A stretch of DNA of 64,000 nt from Sinohyriopsis cumingii (GCA_028554795.2 JAPYKE020000547.1:41214-105213); one strand, 5' to 3'. Counted from the stretch's first letter, positions 41,027 to 53,978 are shown. Numbers and translations: made by a program. Notes: a model not told the origin generated them from the sequence alone.

Positions 41027-41870
41027 ATGGACAAGACCTACAAATTCAATGATTTTCATATAAATCCGACAGTTTTCAAAAATGTGTCCGTTAAGAGGCG
41101 ATCCACAGATGACCGTTCGATTGTGTTCGGCCCAACGTTTGACCGTACCACCTCCAGCACCAAGGCATGTTCTGCATTCATGGATGACATCGCTGACAAC
41201 TTGACAGGTAACCAGCTCGAGTTACTGAAAATTGGTACAGATGAGTAATTGGCATTTTAAACCGCTATAAATCTATATTTGCCTGGTAGCACACACGTTA
41301 TTTGTACTTGCCATATAAAACAGCGCAAACAGACAAATGGAATATATAGTTAGGTTTCCGTTAAAAGATCGCAAGGACGTTCTTGATTTAGTGTTTGGCT
41401 CAAATGGTCTGGTACAAAAAAACAGACGTTGACACCCACCAAGAAAGACAAAACCAATTAAGTTTCGTCATCGATAACAAAGACTCGCATGCCTGCGAAA
41501 GAAAGTGCCATACCTACTTTGATACAAGATTGTATCCAGTGCTCAAAGAACACGTGACAGATTCGGTCAACAACGGCACAATTACAAGCACATGGACGAA
41601 CAACAAGTCCTAGAGTGCAAATTACATCCTAAAATCGGCTACAAAATATGAGCTAGCTACTGACTGTGGTAAAGACAATTCAAATAAGAAGTACTCAATA
41701 GATGGCAGAAGAACTGCAACCAGAACCCCTTCTGCAGGTCGGAAGCCGAACCAAATTCGAAGAAAGTAGGCAGAAAGGTCTAGAACACTATCAAATAAGC
41801 CAAGTGTGAAACACAAACTCTACAGTGCAGTCAAAAGAAAGCAGTTATAATGCCACACCAGGTGCCGACT
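41027..41870 (+). pseudogene. Decayed MULE-like transposase fragment
   Basis: Successive broken frames resemble a Mutator-like transposase. They include KIGTDE at about 41230 (compare the GTDGE motif), then text reading LPGSTHVICTCHIK in another frame near 41285, and YFDTRLYPVLKEHV and TWTNNK near 41515-41610, compare the WTNNNxES motif. Frames shift and stop codons interrupt it. The family call rests on recalled motifs and is moderate. Confidence 0.5.
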
Positions 41871-42855
41871 GTCGGCACATGATACTTGGATGAATTTTAG
41901 CTAATGTTCGGACAAAATATCAGCAGAATGGGGTGCATGGACGCTCGTGTAAAACAGCAAAATTAAAACATCACTTCCATTTATAACAACATCCCAAATT
42001 TTTAAAATTCAAACCGAAACAAGAATAAAAAACGACAAACGAGAGACAATATTTTACATAAATGCGCATGCATAAATTTAAAATATGTATGCCTTTTTTT
42101 GAAAGAAATCTACAAAAAAGAGATTTAGAAGCACTTTGCGCACCCGTTTTAACTTTATTGTCTGAAGCCAAAATCAAGTTTTTTATAGCAGTTTCGAAAA
42201 ATATATTTGACAGATGCAAACGAAAAGAACGTAAACCTTTGATATTACTTATTTGTTTTAATTAACAAATGTCGCGAAAATGACTTTTATTGTAACTTTG
42301 AGCGACCAAAATTTGGATTTCGGTTACGATATTATCCTCGTAGCAGTTGTGGAAACAAAGTGTATTCTGAAACATTATCAAATAAAGGAAATATTTTGTA
42401 TGGCTAACAGCTAATGTGTTTTTTAGATATAGTATAGGTTTTGGGAATAAATAAGCTTAATAATAAGTCCAAGACAACTTTTCTTGTCTTAGCTTACATT
42501 ATTTTTTGTATTATTGTCCCAACGTTTTTATACATTTTAGTAAGTTTTTGCAATTTTTCACAACTTGTTGTAATTTTCGTAACTTTTCGCACTTTAGTCA
42601 TACCCGTCTACCTCAGTAATACCGTATGACAAGGGAAGACAGCATGTGTTCGGACAAAGAGAAAGAAAGAAGCAAAAATCAAGACTTAAATACAATTACT
42701 TATAAAAAGTAAACATTGGGGACTATAAATACATTGAGTATGTAGCATACAGTATGATATGGTTAACTGAAAATATACATTAGTCAAATTATAACGGATG
42801 CCAGCCGCCATCATTGGTACTCTCAATATTCGTTAACTCAAAGTTGGATGTAGAC

Positions 42856-42963
42856 CAGTGGTTCCCAAACTTTTTCGGGTTGTTTATCTTCAGCATTAGC
42901 TACCCCCTCCTCGGTAATCCCACCGTCCCCAGGGGCTGCTACAGGCCAGTTTGGGAATCACTG
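42856..42963. mobile_element. hAT-type MITE, 108 bp
   Basis: Terminal inverted repeats CAGTGGTTCCCAAACTTTTT and CCAGTTTGGGAATCACTG are flanked by an exact 8-bp target duplication ATGTAGAC at 42848-42855 and 42964-42971. Both the TIR text and the TSD length are diagnostic of hAT non-autonomous elements. Confidence 0.9.
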
Positions 42964-43734
42964 ATGTAGACTATAAGTTATCTGCTAACAACTATTTGAA
43001 GAAGTAAACAAAATATGGAATCACAGAAAATATTAATGTCAACTGGTTCGAGCAATTCTCGCTAGTAATGCACTGATTAAAAAATGGAGACCGAATTGGG
43101 TAGCTTGGAATAATAATTATTACTGTATACATACATGTATATTTCACTCCAATATTGTCTCCCACAATAATGATCACGATATATAATAAACAGGGCTGGT
43201 ATATGCGAAAGGTTTGATACATTCATTGACCATGTTTTCAACGAAATTCAGGTGGATAACCATTCTAGCGGAGACTTATTTCCTGATAAATTGAAAAAGA
43301 AATCCCAAGTTATCTTATTTACATGTATCACATGGTCCACTTAATGTATGGAAAACCAACATTTTAGAGATGGTAAGCTCAGAAATTTTGAAGCCACACA
43401 TCTGATCATGCTTAAAATATATACTAAAACAGAACTTAAACGTTGAATACTAAATATTTTTTATCTTTGTCAGTTTTCAATAGTAAATGCCCTTTTTCAT
43501 TGAAACTTGATTGTCAGGATTTTATAAATTTCCTTTTTGAGACCACATGAAACAGTGTTAAGGAGTTATGCATACTTATTGAGTTTTCCTGATTCTTTGT
43601 TTGCGCAGCCTGTATTAGTAAATATAAATCTAAAAATGTGAATAAATACCATGTGCAAACTCAAACTCCCTCTTTTTGACACACAATCGGATCCAAATGA
43701 AGGTCAAAGGGTAAACTGTTTGCTTATTCATCTA

Positions 43735-45210
43735 ACACTACAATATGGCAGAAAGCGAATTTTCTTTGTCATCTTTTATTTCTTAATTTCATTACAAAAT
43801 GAATGAAAATAAACATTTTTTCTATATATTGCTTTCATTTAATGCAACACGTTTAAGACTTCTAATTTCCCATAATTAAGGTCAACAATACTGTTACGTT
43901 CTTTTGTGTCGTCAGTATATGTGACTGTCAACATTGTGGATGTTCGTAATTATCTATAACCATATTGTTTACAAACGAATGTGGATATGTGCATACATAT
44001 CAAAATTAATTAAATAACCAAACGCTGATTTTAAGTTCCTAGTTGAAACCAGTTGAAATAAATAAAACGATGGAATTATAATAAAAGATTCAGATCCTAA
44101 ACTTTCATATCGGCCATTTACATTGATTTCAACCATTGCTATATGAAAATGAAAGCTGCATGTTTATAATAGTAAAGAAATATTCTATATGTAACGAGTT
44201 TACTGATTATGTTACATATCCACCATCTTTTATATGTGATGGAGCGATATGCAAACAATTGCTCTCCCTTCTCTGGAAACATGCTCAGCAGGTATTGACA
44301 CGCCCACTTTGCAGCCCGTATTGGTGCTTTTATACGAATTAAAGCTATAACATTTTAGTTCCACTTTACTTATTCCGATGTCTTATATCATAATACTTTA
44401 AAATGCCCGCAAAAGCAAATGGACATGTTTTCAAGTCCTGCTGGCCTACATTTCAGTTGGCTGGAATACGATGGAAGATGGGAATACCGAAATCAATTAA
44501 AAGGATGATAGGAACCTTGAACAAAATGAAGCTATCTAAACACTTTCTTCACCTTTGATATATTGTTTGTTCATTTCGTTAATTAATGAAACATACTTCA
44601 ATTCAATCCGATTTCGGCATTAAATTTGCTTGTGCTAGAATTAGAATTTATTAGAAATAAAATATCATAGCAGGTAAACTCTAACTAAAACATTATGACC
44701 TTAATTTGTAGAAAAGCATATATATGGGCTACCTAGTATGTAAGATATTCCTGAAAATTTGACTTTTCGTTATGATATTAGTCAACATCATAACACTATA
44801 CACATTGCCGTTATTTAGACAGTAAGACATTGACACATAAAACATAAATATTATAGTCAATGGCTTACATTGTAGGACTAACACAAGCCCATACCCCAAA
44901 CCCAGGATGAAAAGTGATCTATTTTAAAATGCACATATCATTTTCTCAACATGGCAACCAATGATATGTTTAAAGACATGAAAATGAAACTTCGCACAAC
45001 TATTCCCCGGATGTCACAGTTTGAGAAGGGATGGTGGAACAGAGCAGTTTTTGTACCAAAGGTCAGAGTGTAAAATCTGCTTATTCTTTTAAGACTTGAA
45101 TATGATAGAAAGCGAATTCACTTTGTCATCAATTATTTCTTCATGTTATTACAAATGAAAGAAAAGAAACATTTTTATAACATTTTCCGCTTAAAGTCCC
45201 AATGTCACCT
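43735..45210. repeat. Pair of diverged dispersed repeats
   Basis: The text around 43741-43850 (AAAGCGAATTTTCTTTGTCATC...ATTACAAAATGAATG) recurs around 45108-45190 (AAAGCGAATTCACTTTGTCATC...ATTACAAATGAAAG). The paired blocks are about 1.36 kb apart; the unit is about 90 bp and of unknown origin. Confidence 0.55.
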
Positions 45211-45699
45211 TTGTCCATAGATTTCACCGTTTTTCCAATATATGTATGAAAGGAAATGATTTGTTAATAGAACCTACCTGATATTAACCGTTCTTTGATG
45301 TAAACAATACGTTAGGTTTTAAACGACATTCAGATATTCAGTTTAAACATAAGAGGCGCCACCTCATAATTTACTAGCTGAAGTTGCTCGTAATTCAATT
45401 CTTTGTCAGGACCAAGTCTATAACATATTTAAAGGGTTTGAGATTATTTTGATGTAAAGCCCAAATTTATTTAATGTTTGATGAATAAACAGAAACCTTT
45501 ACAGATTCTCTGTCTCATATTAGGGACTTATTCTCAAAAAGCTAGACTTTATTTTGGCTTGTATGGTCATAGTCTCTTGTCCACTGTATGTCATCTGTTC
45601 TCCATCCATTCCTTTGTTTACTGTTAGCACACGCTTATTATAACTACAGCTAATACGATATTTGGAGGATTGCCTTGAAACATTAATACTTTTATCCCA

Positions 45700-46420
45700 T
45701 AACCTGGTTGGTCCTACATGGTAATTATTCAGCTTTTACAACCAATGTGGCCACCACAGGGGCTCTGTTATACGTCTTGTGATGTCTAGTTTCTCCTAAA
45801 TAAAATTGGTGCCATTCTGAAATCAGTATGGCCACTATATCATCAACATGGAAAATCTTGTTGTCCTTACAACTGGTGAAAAGACAGTTATATCAGCATG
45901 AGGTTTTCAACAAAACACCTAGACGTCTTGTGATGTTTAGTTGATTCTAAAAGACAATGGTTTCAATCTGATAATAAAATGGCCGCTGTAGCGGAATTCT
46001 TGAAAAGCACATTATTACTACTACTTGTTCTGAATAGATGGTAATATTAACATGAAGTTTCTCTAAATACCTTTTATGTTATCTAGTTGTTCCTTAATGA
46101 GAAGGGTGCCGTATTGACAATCACTATAAATAGATTGCTATATCAGCATATTGTTATCATACCGTTTAATTGTAAATAAAAATGGCTGCAGTGATGGCTA
46201 TCTTGAAAATGTTGTTACTACCTCCCCTGAATGGAAGATCATTATCACGGGATTTCACTAAGTCCTGAATGGAAGTGGTGCCAGTTGTACATAATGTATG
46301 GTTGTCGTGACAACTTACTTAAAAATGTTGTCATTACTTCCCTGAGTGAATGATCATTATTACAGGGTATTTACCAAATGACTTCAATGATGCATACTTC
46401 CACCTAAATGAAAAGAGTGC
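45700..46420. repeat. Degenerate repeat block, about 150-bp period
   Basis: Loose repetition of CTTGTGATGTCTAGTT (45775), CTTGTGATGTTTAGTT (45926) and TTATGTTATCTAGTT (46074), each followed by TAAATGAAAA/GGTGCC-like text and an ATGGCCGC/ATGGCCAC motif. It is probably an old minisatellite; no coding sense was found. Confidence 0.4.
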
Positions 46421-47606
46421 AAAGCTGATATTCAATATTTGTACCACAGCAGCTAATCCCATTATTAATTATATAGCCAAGTTTTGTTTACACTGTGAAC
46501 AAACTCTTCTGATATTAATGTCTTAACCTGTGGAAAAAATGGACATGGAAAAAGAACTGCAACAATAAGAGTGATGAAGGAGATTAGAGACAATGCATGA
46601 AGTATATTTCTTTAAATATCCATTTTTCATAACCTATACTATTTGTTATGTAAAATACGTGATTTAATCTTCATTCAGAGAGTATTTTCCCCCATTTTCT
46701 AGTTATAATAATCAGTTCCTCAGGTCGTAGTAATATCAAGCTGGTACTGAATGAAACCTGTATATCTGACCCTTAACATGGCACCAGAATACCCATCTCG
46801 GAAATCTTTCTACCGCTAATTATTTTGCATGAATGTTGGCGTTATTGTTGTGTTTTCACTAAAACACATTTGCAGTATTTAATTAGTTTTAAATGAAAAT
46901 ATTACATATCTAATCACACCATATGCACTATTTTGTGAATGAGTTTATTTGCAAGAACTTTGGGGTGAATTTAAAAGACACCAATTACATATTGTACTTC
47001 AATGGACTAACGATCACAGTGACAGGCAGATCATGATGCGACTTGACATTTAGTTGCAGGCTGATGAACTGTTTGATAGCCAGTTCTCTGATACTGACTT
47101 TATTCCCAAATGTCTAGGCTCGCGTTTTGTAGTTGTATTGGCTTGTGAACATATCAACACAAACAAGTCTGAATGGATTTTATTACAGCACTTTTCGAAT
47201 ATACCGGAAGGATGCCTCAGATGATGCCACTTAAATGACTTCTCTCTTCGTTTACCCCCCCCCCAAAAAAAAAATTAAGTATAGATTAAACTTAGCATGT
47301 ATGTATAGTTTCACATAGAGACAAATAAAATGATTTTATATCCATCACAACAGTACCAGGGTCAGTGACAATGGGAAAGAACAATTTACTGAGATTAAGT
47401 AGTCTTATGCAGATTTTAATGTAGACCAATACGAAAATATGTTTGTTACCAGATTTGGTGTGTTGGGTTATCTCAAAAGTATAAATTATAGTTCTAATAC
47501 CCAGCCATAAAAAATAATGAAAGCATGGAATTTTTTCAGTCACTGAAGCACCAGCCCTTTGAAAGAACTCTTATTAGTTTTGTGTAATTTATTCTTTTCC
47601 TTTCAG

Positions 47607-48137
47607 ATGTAGAGAATTACTCTAGACTTCAGCGCCTTGTAAAACTTCTAAATGAGCATGTTCAGAAGCAAACTTCAGAGGGTAAACAGGAGAGGCAGGT
47701 TGAGATTGTTGACGTAGTCACCAGCAAAGAACATGATAATAGACATCCCCAACATGATCATCTTGTCAGTGCAGAACGAGACATCAGTCTAGAAGTCAAG
47801 CCACCACCTTCCCAAGGAGAACAATCACCCAGTGCAAGAGTGGTCCCAGAATCAAACAGTGAGATAGTGTCCAAGAAAAATGAGAAGGATATAGTTATGG
47901 ACATCCTCCAATTGGTCAATGAAAACTCAGGCAAGCTAGAGAAGAGTATGGTGGAATATGCAACATTAGCGTTGTGGGACTTTGCAGGACAATATGTGTT
48001 CTACACTACTCACCAGACATTCCTGACCAGTCGTGCGATTTATCTCTTGGTCATAGATCTCAGTCAACAAGTCACAGAGCCCATTAAAGATGAGTGTTTC
48101 CTTGATACGGAGGGGATACAACCGTGTAAAGTTCATG
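47607..48137 (+). CDS. Roc-type GTPase gene, exon with G3 motif
   Basis: Acceptor TTTCCTTTCAG|ATGTAG and donor TTCATG|GTAAGG define the exon. Phase 1 on both sides fits the flanking exons. It encodes [15 protein letters not shown], a charged low-complexity linker, then [20 protein letters not shown] and [20 protein letters not shown]. The DFAGQ is the G3/switch II motif of Roc domains (DxxGQ), and the following strand is its usual continuation. The long linker between P-loop and G3 is unusual and may be a lineage-specific insertion. Confidence 0.88.
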
Positions 48138-48394
48138 GTAAGGGAAGCATGTTTAAGTGTAAAGGTGAAAGTTGGATTTGTCAGGCAAAAATGTATGTAC
48201 GTAGAAAGTTAGAAAGTCAAAACATTTGAAGTTCATGCTTAAAAAAGAAAGAAAGTACCATTATCTAAAATGCGTTATCCGGCTTACTTCAGAAATTACA
48301 TACTGGTTTTAATTTTTTAAAAAACCATGACATGTTGAAAAGAGGCTTATATCATAAAACTGCTAGACAAGTAAATAATTACCAAAAAATAGTA

Positions 48395-48592
48395 TATCTT
48401 GCTGGCAAACATGTTTACAGTTTCATTCAAGAATTAGTTTTTGCTGGCAAAGAAGTTTATGTTATCATAAAAATATTACTTCTAGCTAGAAATAAAGTGT
48501 ACATTATCATTAAAGCATGACTTCTTGGTAGAAGTCAAGTTTACATTATCATAAAAACATTACTTCTTGGTAGAAGCCAAGTTTACAAATGA
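48395..48592. repeat. About 44-bp minisatellite
   Basis: Four to five units of AAGTTTACATTATCATAAAAAC plus ATTACTTCTTGGTAGAAGTC, increasingly diverged toward the left. Confidence 0.75.
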
Positions 48593-49009
48593 TGAACATG
48601 CAGGAAAACGTTTAACTAAACTTGAGCGTGAAGCATGCTACGTGTTATACTAGTAATGAAGGCCTAGATCACACCACTTATTTTGAAGTTCTGAGTCGAT
48701 CCAGCTTGGATAAAACTTGAAAGATATGCGTATTTCATCGATATCTTGGATAGTTTTGGTAGAGAACGAGAGACACACTGGTTATTAATGTGATTTTTTC
48801 CATTCTGAAACGTGTTTATCTTATCGTCTGATTTTCATCAAACTTAAAATGTGGAGTTGTAACATCAAGATCTTGGGTAGGTTTGATGAATGAGTTTCAT
48901 TGATTAATGAGGCAGTCTTTCATCTGATTGGCAGAGGTTACCACTTTCAAGGCCATAGTTCTGATACTGTTTTGATTAAACTTGCTCTGTTGCGTTTGTG
49001 AGTTCAACA

Positions 49010-49235
49010 CCATTGTTCAGAGCATGATAAGGCATTAATGGTAGCCAATATAACTGGCAGAAGAAGAACCAGGGAAAACATCAGGATCAACCAGCAGCAC
49101 AATGGAAGCTACTGTCGAGCTTTGCTCACATATCCACATTGGCCGAGTCAAGATTCAAACCCAGTTGGACAGAGGTGGGATGGCAGTGATCTGTTAAGGT
49201 GAGTACTTTGTACATCTATGTGACTCAGGGCCCCA
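49010..49235 (-). mobile_element. tRNA-derived SINE, family A, copy 7 (decayed)
   Basis: Minus-strand remnant with CAGAGCATGATAAGGCATTAATGG, AAGAAGAACCAGGGAAAAC, TCACATATCCACATTGGCCGAG and a terminal GGGCCCC. Confidence 0.72.
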
Positions 49236-49484
49236 AATCAAACGTGGAAAATATGCTATCTTACAAAACTTTGGATAATTTAAGTAACAAGCGAGATCGA
49301 GCAAGACCGCAGACCTTGTCCAAATGTTTGTGTTATTGAGACTTATTGTCAGTAACATATGTCACTGAGACTCCTTTGTCAGGGAACCCTACTAATGTCT
49401 GCATGGAGCAGTTTAAAACAGTGGCTTAGTGTATAATGTGCACATGTTAGCTAATTATTGTAATTTCAATACAGGTAAAGAGAA

Positions 49485-49485
<1 letters not shown>

Positions 49486-49541
<56 letters not shown>

Positions 49542-49542
49542 T
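49486..49542. repeat. (ATT)n microsatellite
   Basis: About 19 ATT units, some 30 bp before the splice acceptor of the next exon. Confidence 0.95.
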
Positions 49543-49573
49543 TATATAAAGTATGTCTCTGTTCTGTCTTCAG

Positions 49574-49680
49574 ACATGCTTGAGATCTGGCTTAACTCCA
49601 TACATTCCTGTGCACCATCCTCTCAACCTAGCATCCCTCCTGTGATTTTGGTGGGAACACACGTTGATAAGATTCCAGAG
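49574..49680 (+). CDS. Roc-type GTPase gene, exon with G4 motif
   Basis: A short exon between acceptor CTGTCTTCAG and donor CCAGAG|GTATGTG. The phase-1 entry matches the previous exon, and exit is phase 0. It encodes MLEIWLNSIHSCAPSS and then PPVILVGTHVDKIPE, where GTHVDK is the G4 (NKxD-equivalent) guanine-specificity motif as in Roc domains. COR and later domains were not found downstream within the window, so the gene continues beyond or is interrupted by the repeats that follow. Confidence 0.87.
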
Positions 49681-50039
49681 GTATGTGTAGATAGTTCACA
49701 ATGTGTCTTTAATGTATAGCAAATTCACTGGTTTGATATAAAACAAATTAATTACTTGTAAAGAACGAAAGATTCTTGAGTTTTTGTACAGTTTAATGCA
49801 CCTACTGTGACCACAATACAATTGAAGTCATTTCAAGAACTTGTTTACTGAGGTCCTCAAGTTAAAGAACTGTTAGGCTCATGTGGTGTACCTAATACAA
49901 AATAAATAGCTAAATGTTTTCAAAATCCCAATGGTTTAATTGCCAATTTATGAACAAATACAGAATCCTCAGGTAGTACCATCAATAATTACTTCTTCAT
50001 GCTTTGAAGGTGGGGAACCATACAGAGCCCTTTGCAAAA

Positions 50040-50040
<1 letters not shown>

Positions 50041-50092
<52 letters not shown>

Positions 50093-50140
50093 TAATAGTG
50101 ATAATAATAATAATAATAATGACTTACTACAGTACTTAAT

Positions 50141-50185
<45 letters not shown>

Positions 50186-50192
50186 GAGAAGA
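50041..50192. repeat. (AAT)n and (AG)n microsatellites
   Basis: (AAT)n at 50041-50120 with two GAT/GTG breaks, then (AG)n at 50143-50192. Frames through them are Asn/Arg-Glu repeats and not genes. Confidence 0.93.
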
Positions 50193-50429
50193 TTAATAAA
50201 AGCACTGTGAAATTACAAACAAAATGCAAATGCATGCTGTAAATAATTATGGTAATATTGTAAACTATTCAAACATTTCTTGCAGTTGAAATACGTGCAT
50301 TTTAAGAGAACTATTGAATGAGATCACACCGTCTTTTGTTGCTGTTGTGGACATTGTGACATATTTCATCACTTGATAATATATAGATGGTGGCCAATAT
50401 AGTTTTGTACCCTTAGCATGTACAAAACT

Positions 50430-50948
50430 TTTTAAACTGAGATATGTTCATATCACCGGAGCACCACGTCTGATGCATATTTCGCAGGATATGTATATCA
50501 ACACCTTTAAAGATAACCAAAATAATACAGTTATCTCTGATTATTTTGGGGATATGAAGGTAACGTAAATGACGTGTTGTTATGCCGGCCTCGTGAAAAT
50601 AGTCGGGCTGGAGATGCTTGTTTGTCAAGCATGACATCATCATAAGCCATATGAATGTTAACACTACCATCAAGATCTTCGGTGGACGGAGCATCATTGA
50701 TGTCAGGAATAAATTCAACATCTATCATTGAATTCCTTGATCACATTATAACATATCTGGTCACCAGCGGGCGGCGCTAATAAATACAGTTTGCCCCATT
50801 GAAGGCATCATATTATTATGTTGAGGTGCAACTGAGTTTTGTCAGACCCAGACGGGCCAATGATAATGGTGAAAGCAGAATTTGGTACCTGGATGATGCT
50901 TAACGGGTGCTTGTTCTTTTGTGGATGAAAAGTCAAGCAAGTTCATTT
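50430..50948 (-). pseudogene. Decayed packaging ATPase
   Basis: Two broken frames match the intact ATPase. PKIIRDNC and TWCSGDMN near the C-terminal side and EFIPDINDAP in the middle are clear, and the P-loop region near 50840-50870 is only visible at the DNA level. It has frameshifts and stop codons. Confidence 0.85.
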
Positions 50949-50973
50949 TGTAGGAACATATTATTCATAATCA

Positions 50974-51085
50974 TGAGTCTATATTGTGTTCTATACAAGA
51001 TGGTCACTGATACCATTGGTTTGAAAGTGACGATAAAGATTCATGGGTGAGCAGTTACAGGTGATGCATGTAAAATGCGGTGCAT
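50974..51085 (+). pseudogene. Decayed zinc-ribbon gene
   Basis: ATGAGTCTATATTGTG aligns with the start of the intact zinc-ribbon gene, and AAATGCGGTGC with its second CxxC. It keeps the divergent layout with the ATPase remnant. The PLA2 part is not recognisable after it. Confidence 0.65.
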
Positions 51086-51239
51086 AAATATAATTATGCG
51101 TCTTCTGGGATTGCTGTTGGTGATATCGCTCTGGCACTCAGATAATTACAGAAACCAGTGCTGGGTAACAAAGTAACAATCAGGTAATTATATGAAATTG
51201 GTGAACTGATAGGCGATAAAAGAAAGCAACCAATACTAT

Positions 51240-51390
51240 ATGGAGTGCGATCACACGTGTGGTATGATCTACGGCTAAACCTGCAATCCGTGGACTAGAT
51301 TTGTCGGCTCCTCAGCGTGGATTTCTCCGTGAACAATTACAGGTAATTCCTGACAATACACAATTACCAACATCATGGATACTGTGTTAA
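51240..51390 (+). pseudogene. Decayed integrase C-terminus
   Basis: The text GCTCCTCAGCGTGGATTT, CGTGAACAATTACAGGTAAT and CAATTACCA matches intact 17221-17290 (GCTCCTCAGCGCGGATTT, GCGAGCAACTACAAGTGAT, CAATTACCC). The catalytic part is deleted. Confidence 0.7.
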
Positions 51391-51679
51391 AATAGCAGCA
51401 CCAGGGTGCTAGCTCCTCGAAATCAGTTATATTGAAGATATGTTAGGATTAAAGTTTTGCATGTATGACCCCGACTACTAACAGTTGGGTCTATGGTAAA
51501 ATGCCGTGGTTTATTAGTTAAATATTGTCATAATATTATTGGGTTACCCTGAGCGTAGTGACTATTGTGTTGTCTCAACTTATGATGAATACAGGATCAA
51601 GATCAAACTCGTGCTTAAGTTGTTTGTTTGTCTCCTCTTTGATATTTTGTATCCTTTATAGCGGAGACATTTTTGTAAC

Positions 51680-53975
51680 TTTTAATACTACTAAATATGC
51701 TACATTTTACCATTCAACGTAGGCATCAACAATCCACAAATTGGTATCTGAGATAAGTTAATCACTGCACTGAATGAATTCTTATTGCATATCCTGGAGA
51801 CCAGCTTGATGAGAGTTGCATGGAATGACATGATGGCCACTTCAATGATGTCTCTAGCAACATTAAATCATTAAATGTTTAAGAACAAGTGTTTGTTGCC
51901 TTTTTGTTTGCACCTAGAATTTTCAACTGGAATATTCTGAAGACACAAGCTTTTACTTTAAATGATAACATAGTGGAACTGTGAACTCATGATTTTTTTC
52001 CTTATGTAGCCTGACTTATTCAGATTGGAGTGAATTGTATTATATTTTCCTGGATGCAAATAAAGGATCATTAGGATGCAATAACTTCCAAATATTGTCA
52101 GTCACTGCTGCAGTAAAAACACTGCAAATTATTGCACATTAAATCCAGTCAGATCAAACGCCTTTTAACCCTTCAGTGAGTTATCTATATCTCTATGATT
52201 TACCAACATCTCTTCGTAATAATCAATTTGAAATGTTACGAAACCCAATTATGTGCTTATTTTCCTGTGAATCGACGTGTTTGCTCCAATCTCCATACAT
52301 GATAATAGCAGTTTGTTTAATTTCTAACCAATCAAGAAACCGTTTCAACTTTTCTTTGGAAATGGTACGAAATGTCATCCCAAATGATGATTTCGGGGAT
52401 TTATTTCTCATTTGTTCCGGAGTACATTTTTCCCCTTTCCATCTAAAGAAACTGGTAAGTATAAAAATTAACTTCCTCTCGTTCATCTCTCTAGCAAGCA
52501 TCTGAGTATGCGTTAAAGCAACCATATCAGAACGGGTTTCAGTGAAACCATTGAATAATTGTGTAGCCGTCATTGTATTACCAGAACCATCAGGGTCATT
52601 CGAATTAAGTTTCATCTTGTGAGATAAGATGATATATTGATGGTGCCGTTGACTGTTTTGACAAATCACAACCAGTTTAATAGCCAGAGGAAGTGGCTTA
52701 TAACTGGCTGATTCAGAGTAACTATGCATTAACTTAATTTGTACACTCCATTGACCACATGGAGCTAACAAATCGTTTATTCGCTAATGTAAAATAAAAA
52801 TGGTAACTCTAATCAAGCCATAGGGAAAAGTTGATCATTGATAAGGCATTTATTGATGCATATGCAAGCACTGATGCATGAATATGAGTAAACTGTTTGG
52901 GAATTGCCAGCGTAGTAGCTGACAATATGACTTATTGGTTCCATCTGGCAATCTTGCATTGTTCCTGGTAGCCTTCGCTCAGTATCGTTGATTATATAAG
53001 CTAACTCTGCCTCATCCATGATTGACCTTGTACTATGGCGCTTGTTTTCATATGAGCCTCCAAATGTAAATTTACCAATAAGATTTTGGCCCATATCCTG
53101 TGCAAATGATATATTGCAGTCAGCATCTGGCTGTGTCAGGCAAACACTTTTTTAGGGCCAATATAGAATTATTGCTTTATTTACAGTCAGTGACTCTAAT
53201 GTTATCTTATTGTGCATGAATCTCAGTATCGGGCCCATCCAAGATTATGTTTCTGGCATTCATCTAATGAATTTATCATAGGATATGGTTTATTAAAAGC
53301 CTCCCAAAGCATGCAGGAATAAATGGATGAATGTTTCCTGAAAACGCAAAAGCGATTCTATCTCGGCGAAGTCTCTAATGTCCACGGGACTTTCATGGAC
53401 GTCAACTAGTAATTGTCCATTTATCGCTATTCGATTCAATGCATGCAGTGGATGTCCAAATCGCTTAAAATACAGCTTACATTCACCCATTCCAAGAAAA
53501 CTGGCTGGATAACAAGCTACCATTATCTACTGAAATAACGCCCTTCCAGTTATAATTATAAAAGCCACATTGTCCAAATTCAATACACAAGTGTTGAACA
53601 TCCTCAAGAAAGGGTTTTCGTGACTGCTGACATGAATTCTTCTGCAGTAAAAGTGACCAACAATAGATGATACCGTAAAACAATTATTCAGTAATTCATC
53701 TACAATATCCATGTTGTCAGTGTATTCTAATGCTACTCACGTCATCTGCTCAAGAAGAGCTACAGGGGCGATACCATCTAGGTAGCATATACTGATCAAA
53801 TGATGACTTTGTGACATTGTCAAATAACCAAACCGACACTTGATCTTTCCTGACAATTTAAAAATTTTGTGATAAATGTCGCAGCAATATAATATGATAT
53901 ATTTTTTTTTTAAATTGGTTATGTTTAGTCCTTGCATGAGCATTATGATCAACTATTATTATTTGGGAACCCTTT
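51680..53975 (-). pseudogene. Decayed replicase, helicase and polymerase part
   Basis: Collinear remnants: the DNA around 51715-51950 matches the helicase C-terminal region, and 52223-52771 the helicase core. 52813-53094 carries LIGKFTFGG (motif B-like) and 53293-53523 carries MVACYPASFLG (motif A). 53560-53720 and 53737-53975 match upstream residues, ending near VDHNAHA at the LINE junction. Frames are broken repeatedly. Retention of ACYPASF and IGKFT in a diverged copy supports these as constrained motifs. Confidence 0.8.
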
Positions 53976-53978
53976 GAT

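Larger units (their letters stand above)
35276..47606. other. 12.3-kb phase-1 intron of the Roc gene
   Basis: Bounded by GTAGGT and TTTCCTTTCAG. It contains SINEs, microsatellites, a MULE-like remnant, a hAT MITE and diverged repeats, listed separately. No host exon was recognised between. The frames at 36019-36306 and 40671-40958 are Phe/Leu-rich chance frames. Confidence 0.7.
48138..49573. other. Intron of the Roc gene
   Basis: Non-coding. It contains a minisatellite (48395-48592), a decayed SINE (49010-49235) and an (ATT)n run just before the acceptor. Confidence 0.75.

Noticed and set aside
50004-50235. Asn-rich and Tyr/Ser-rich frames
   Set aside because: Produced by (AAT)n and (AG)n microsatellites.
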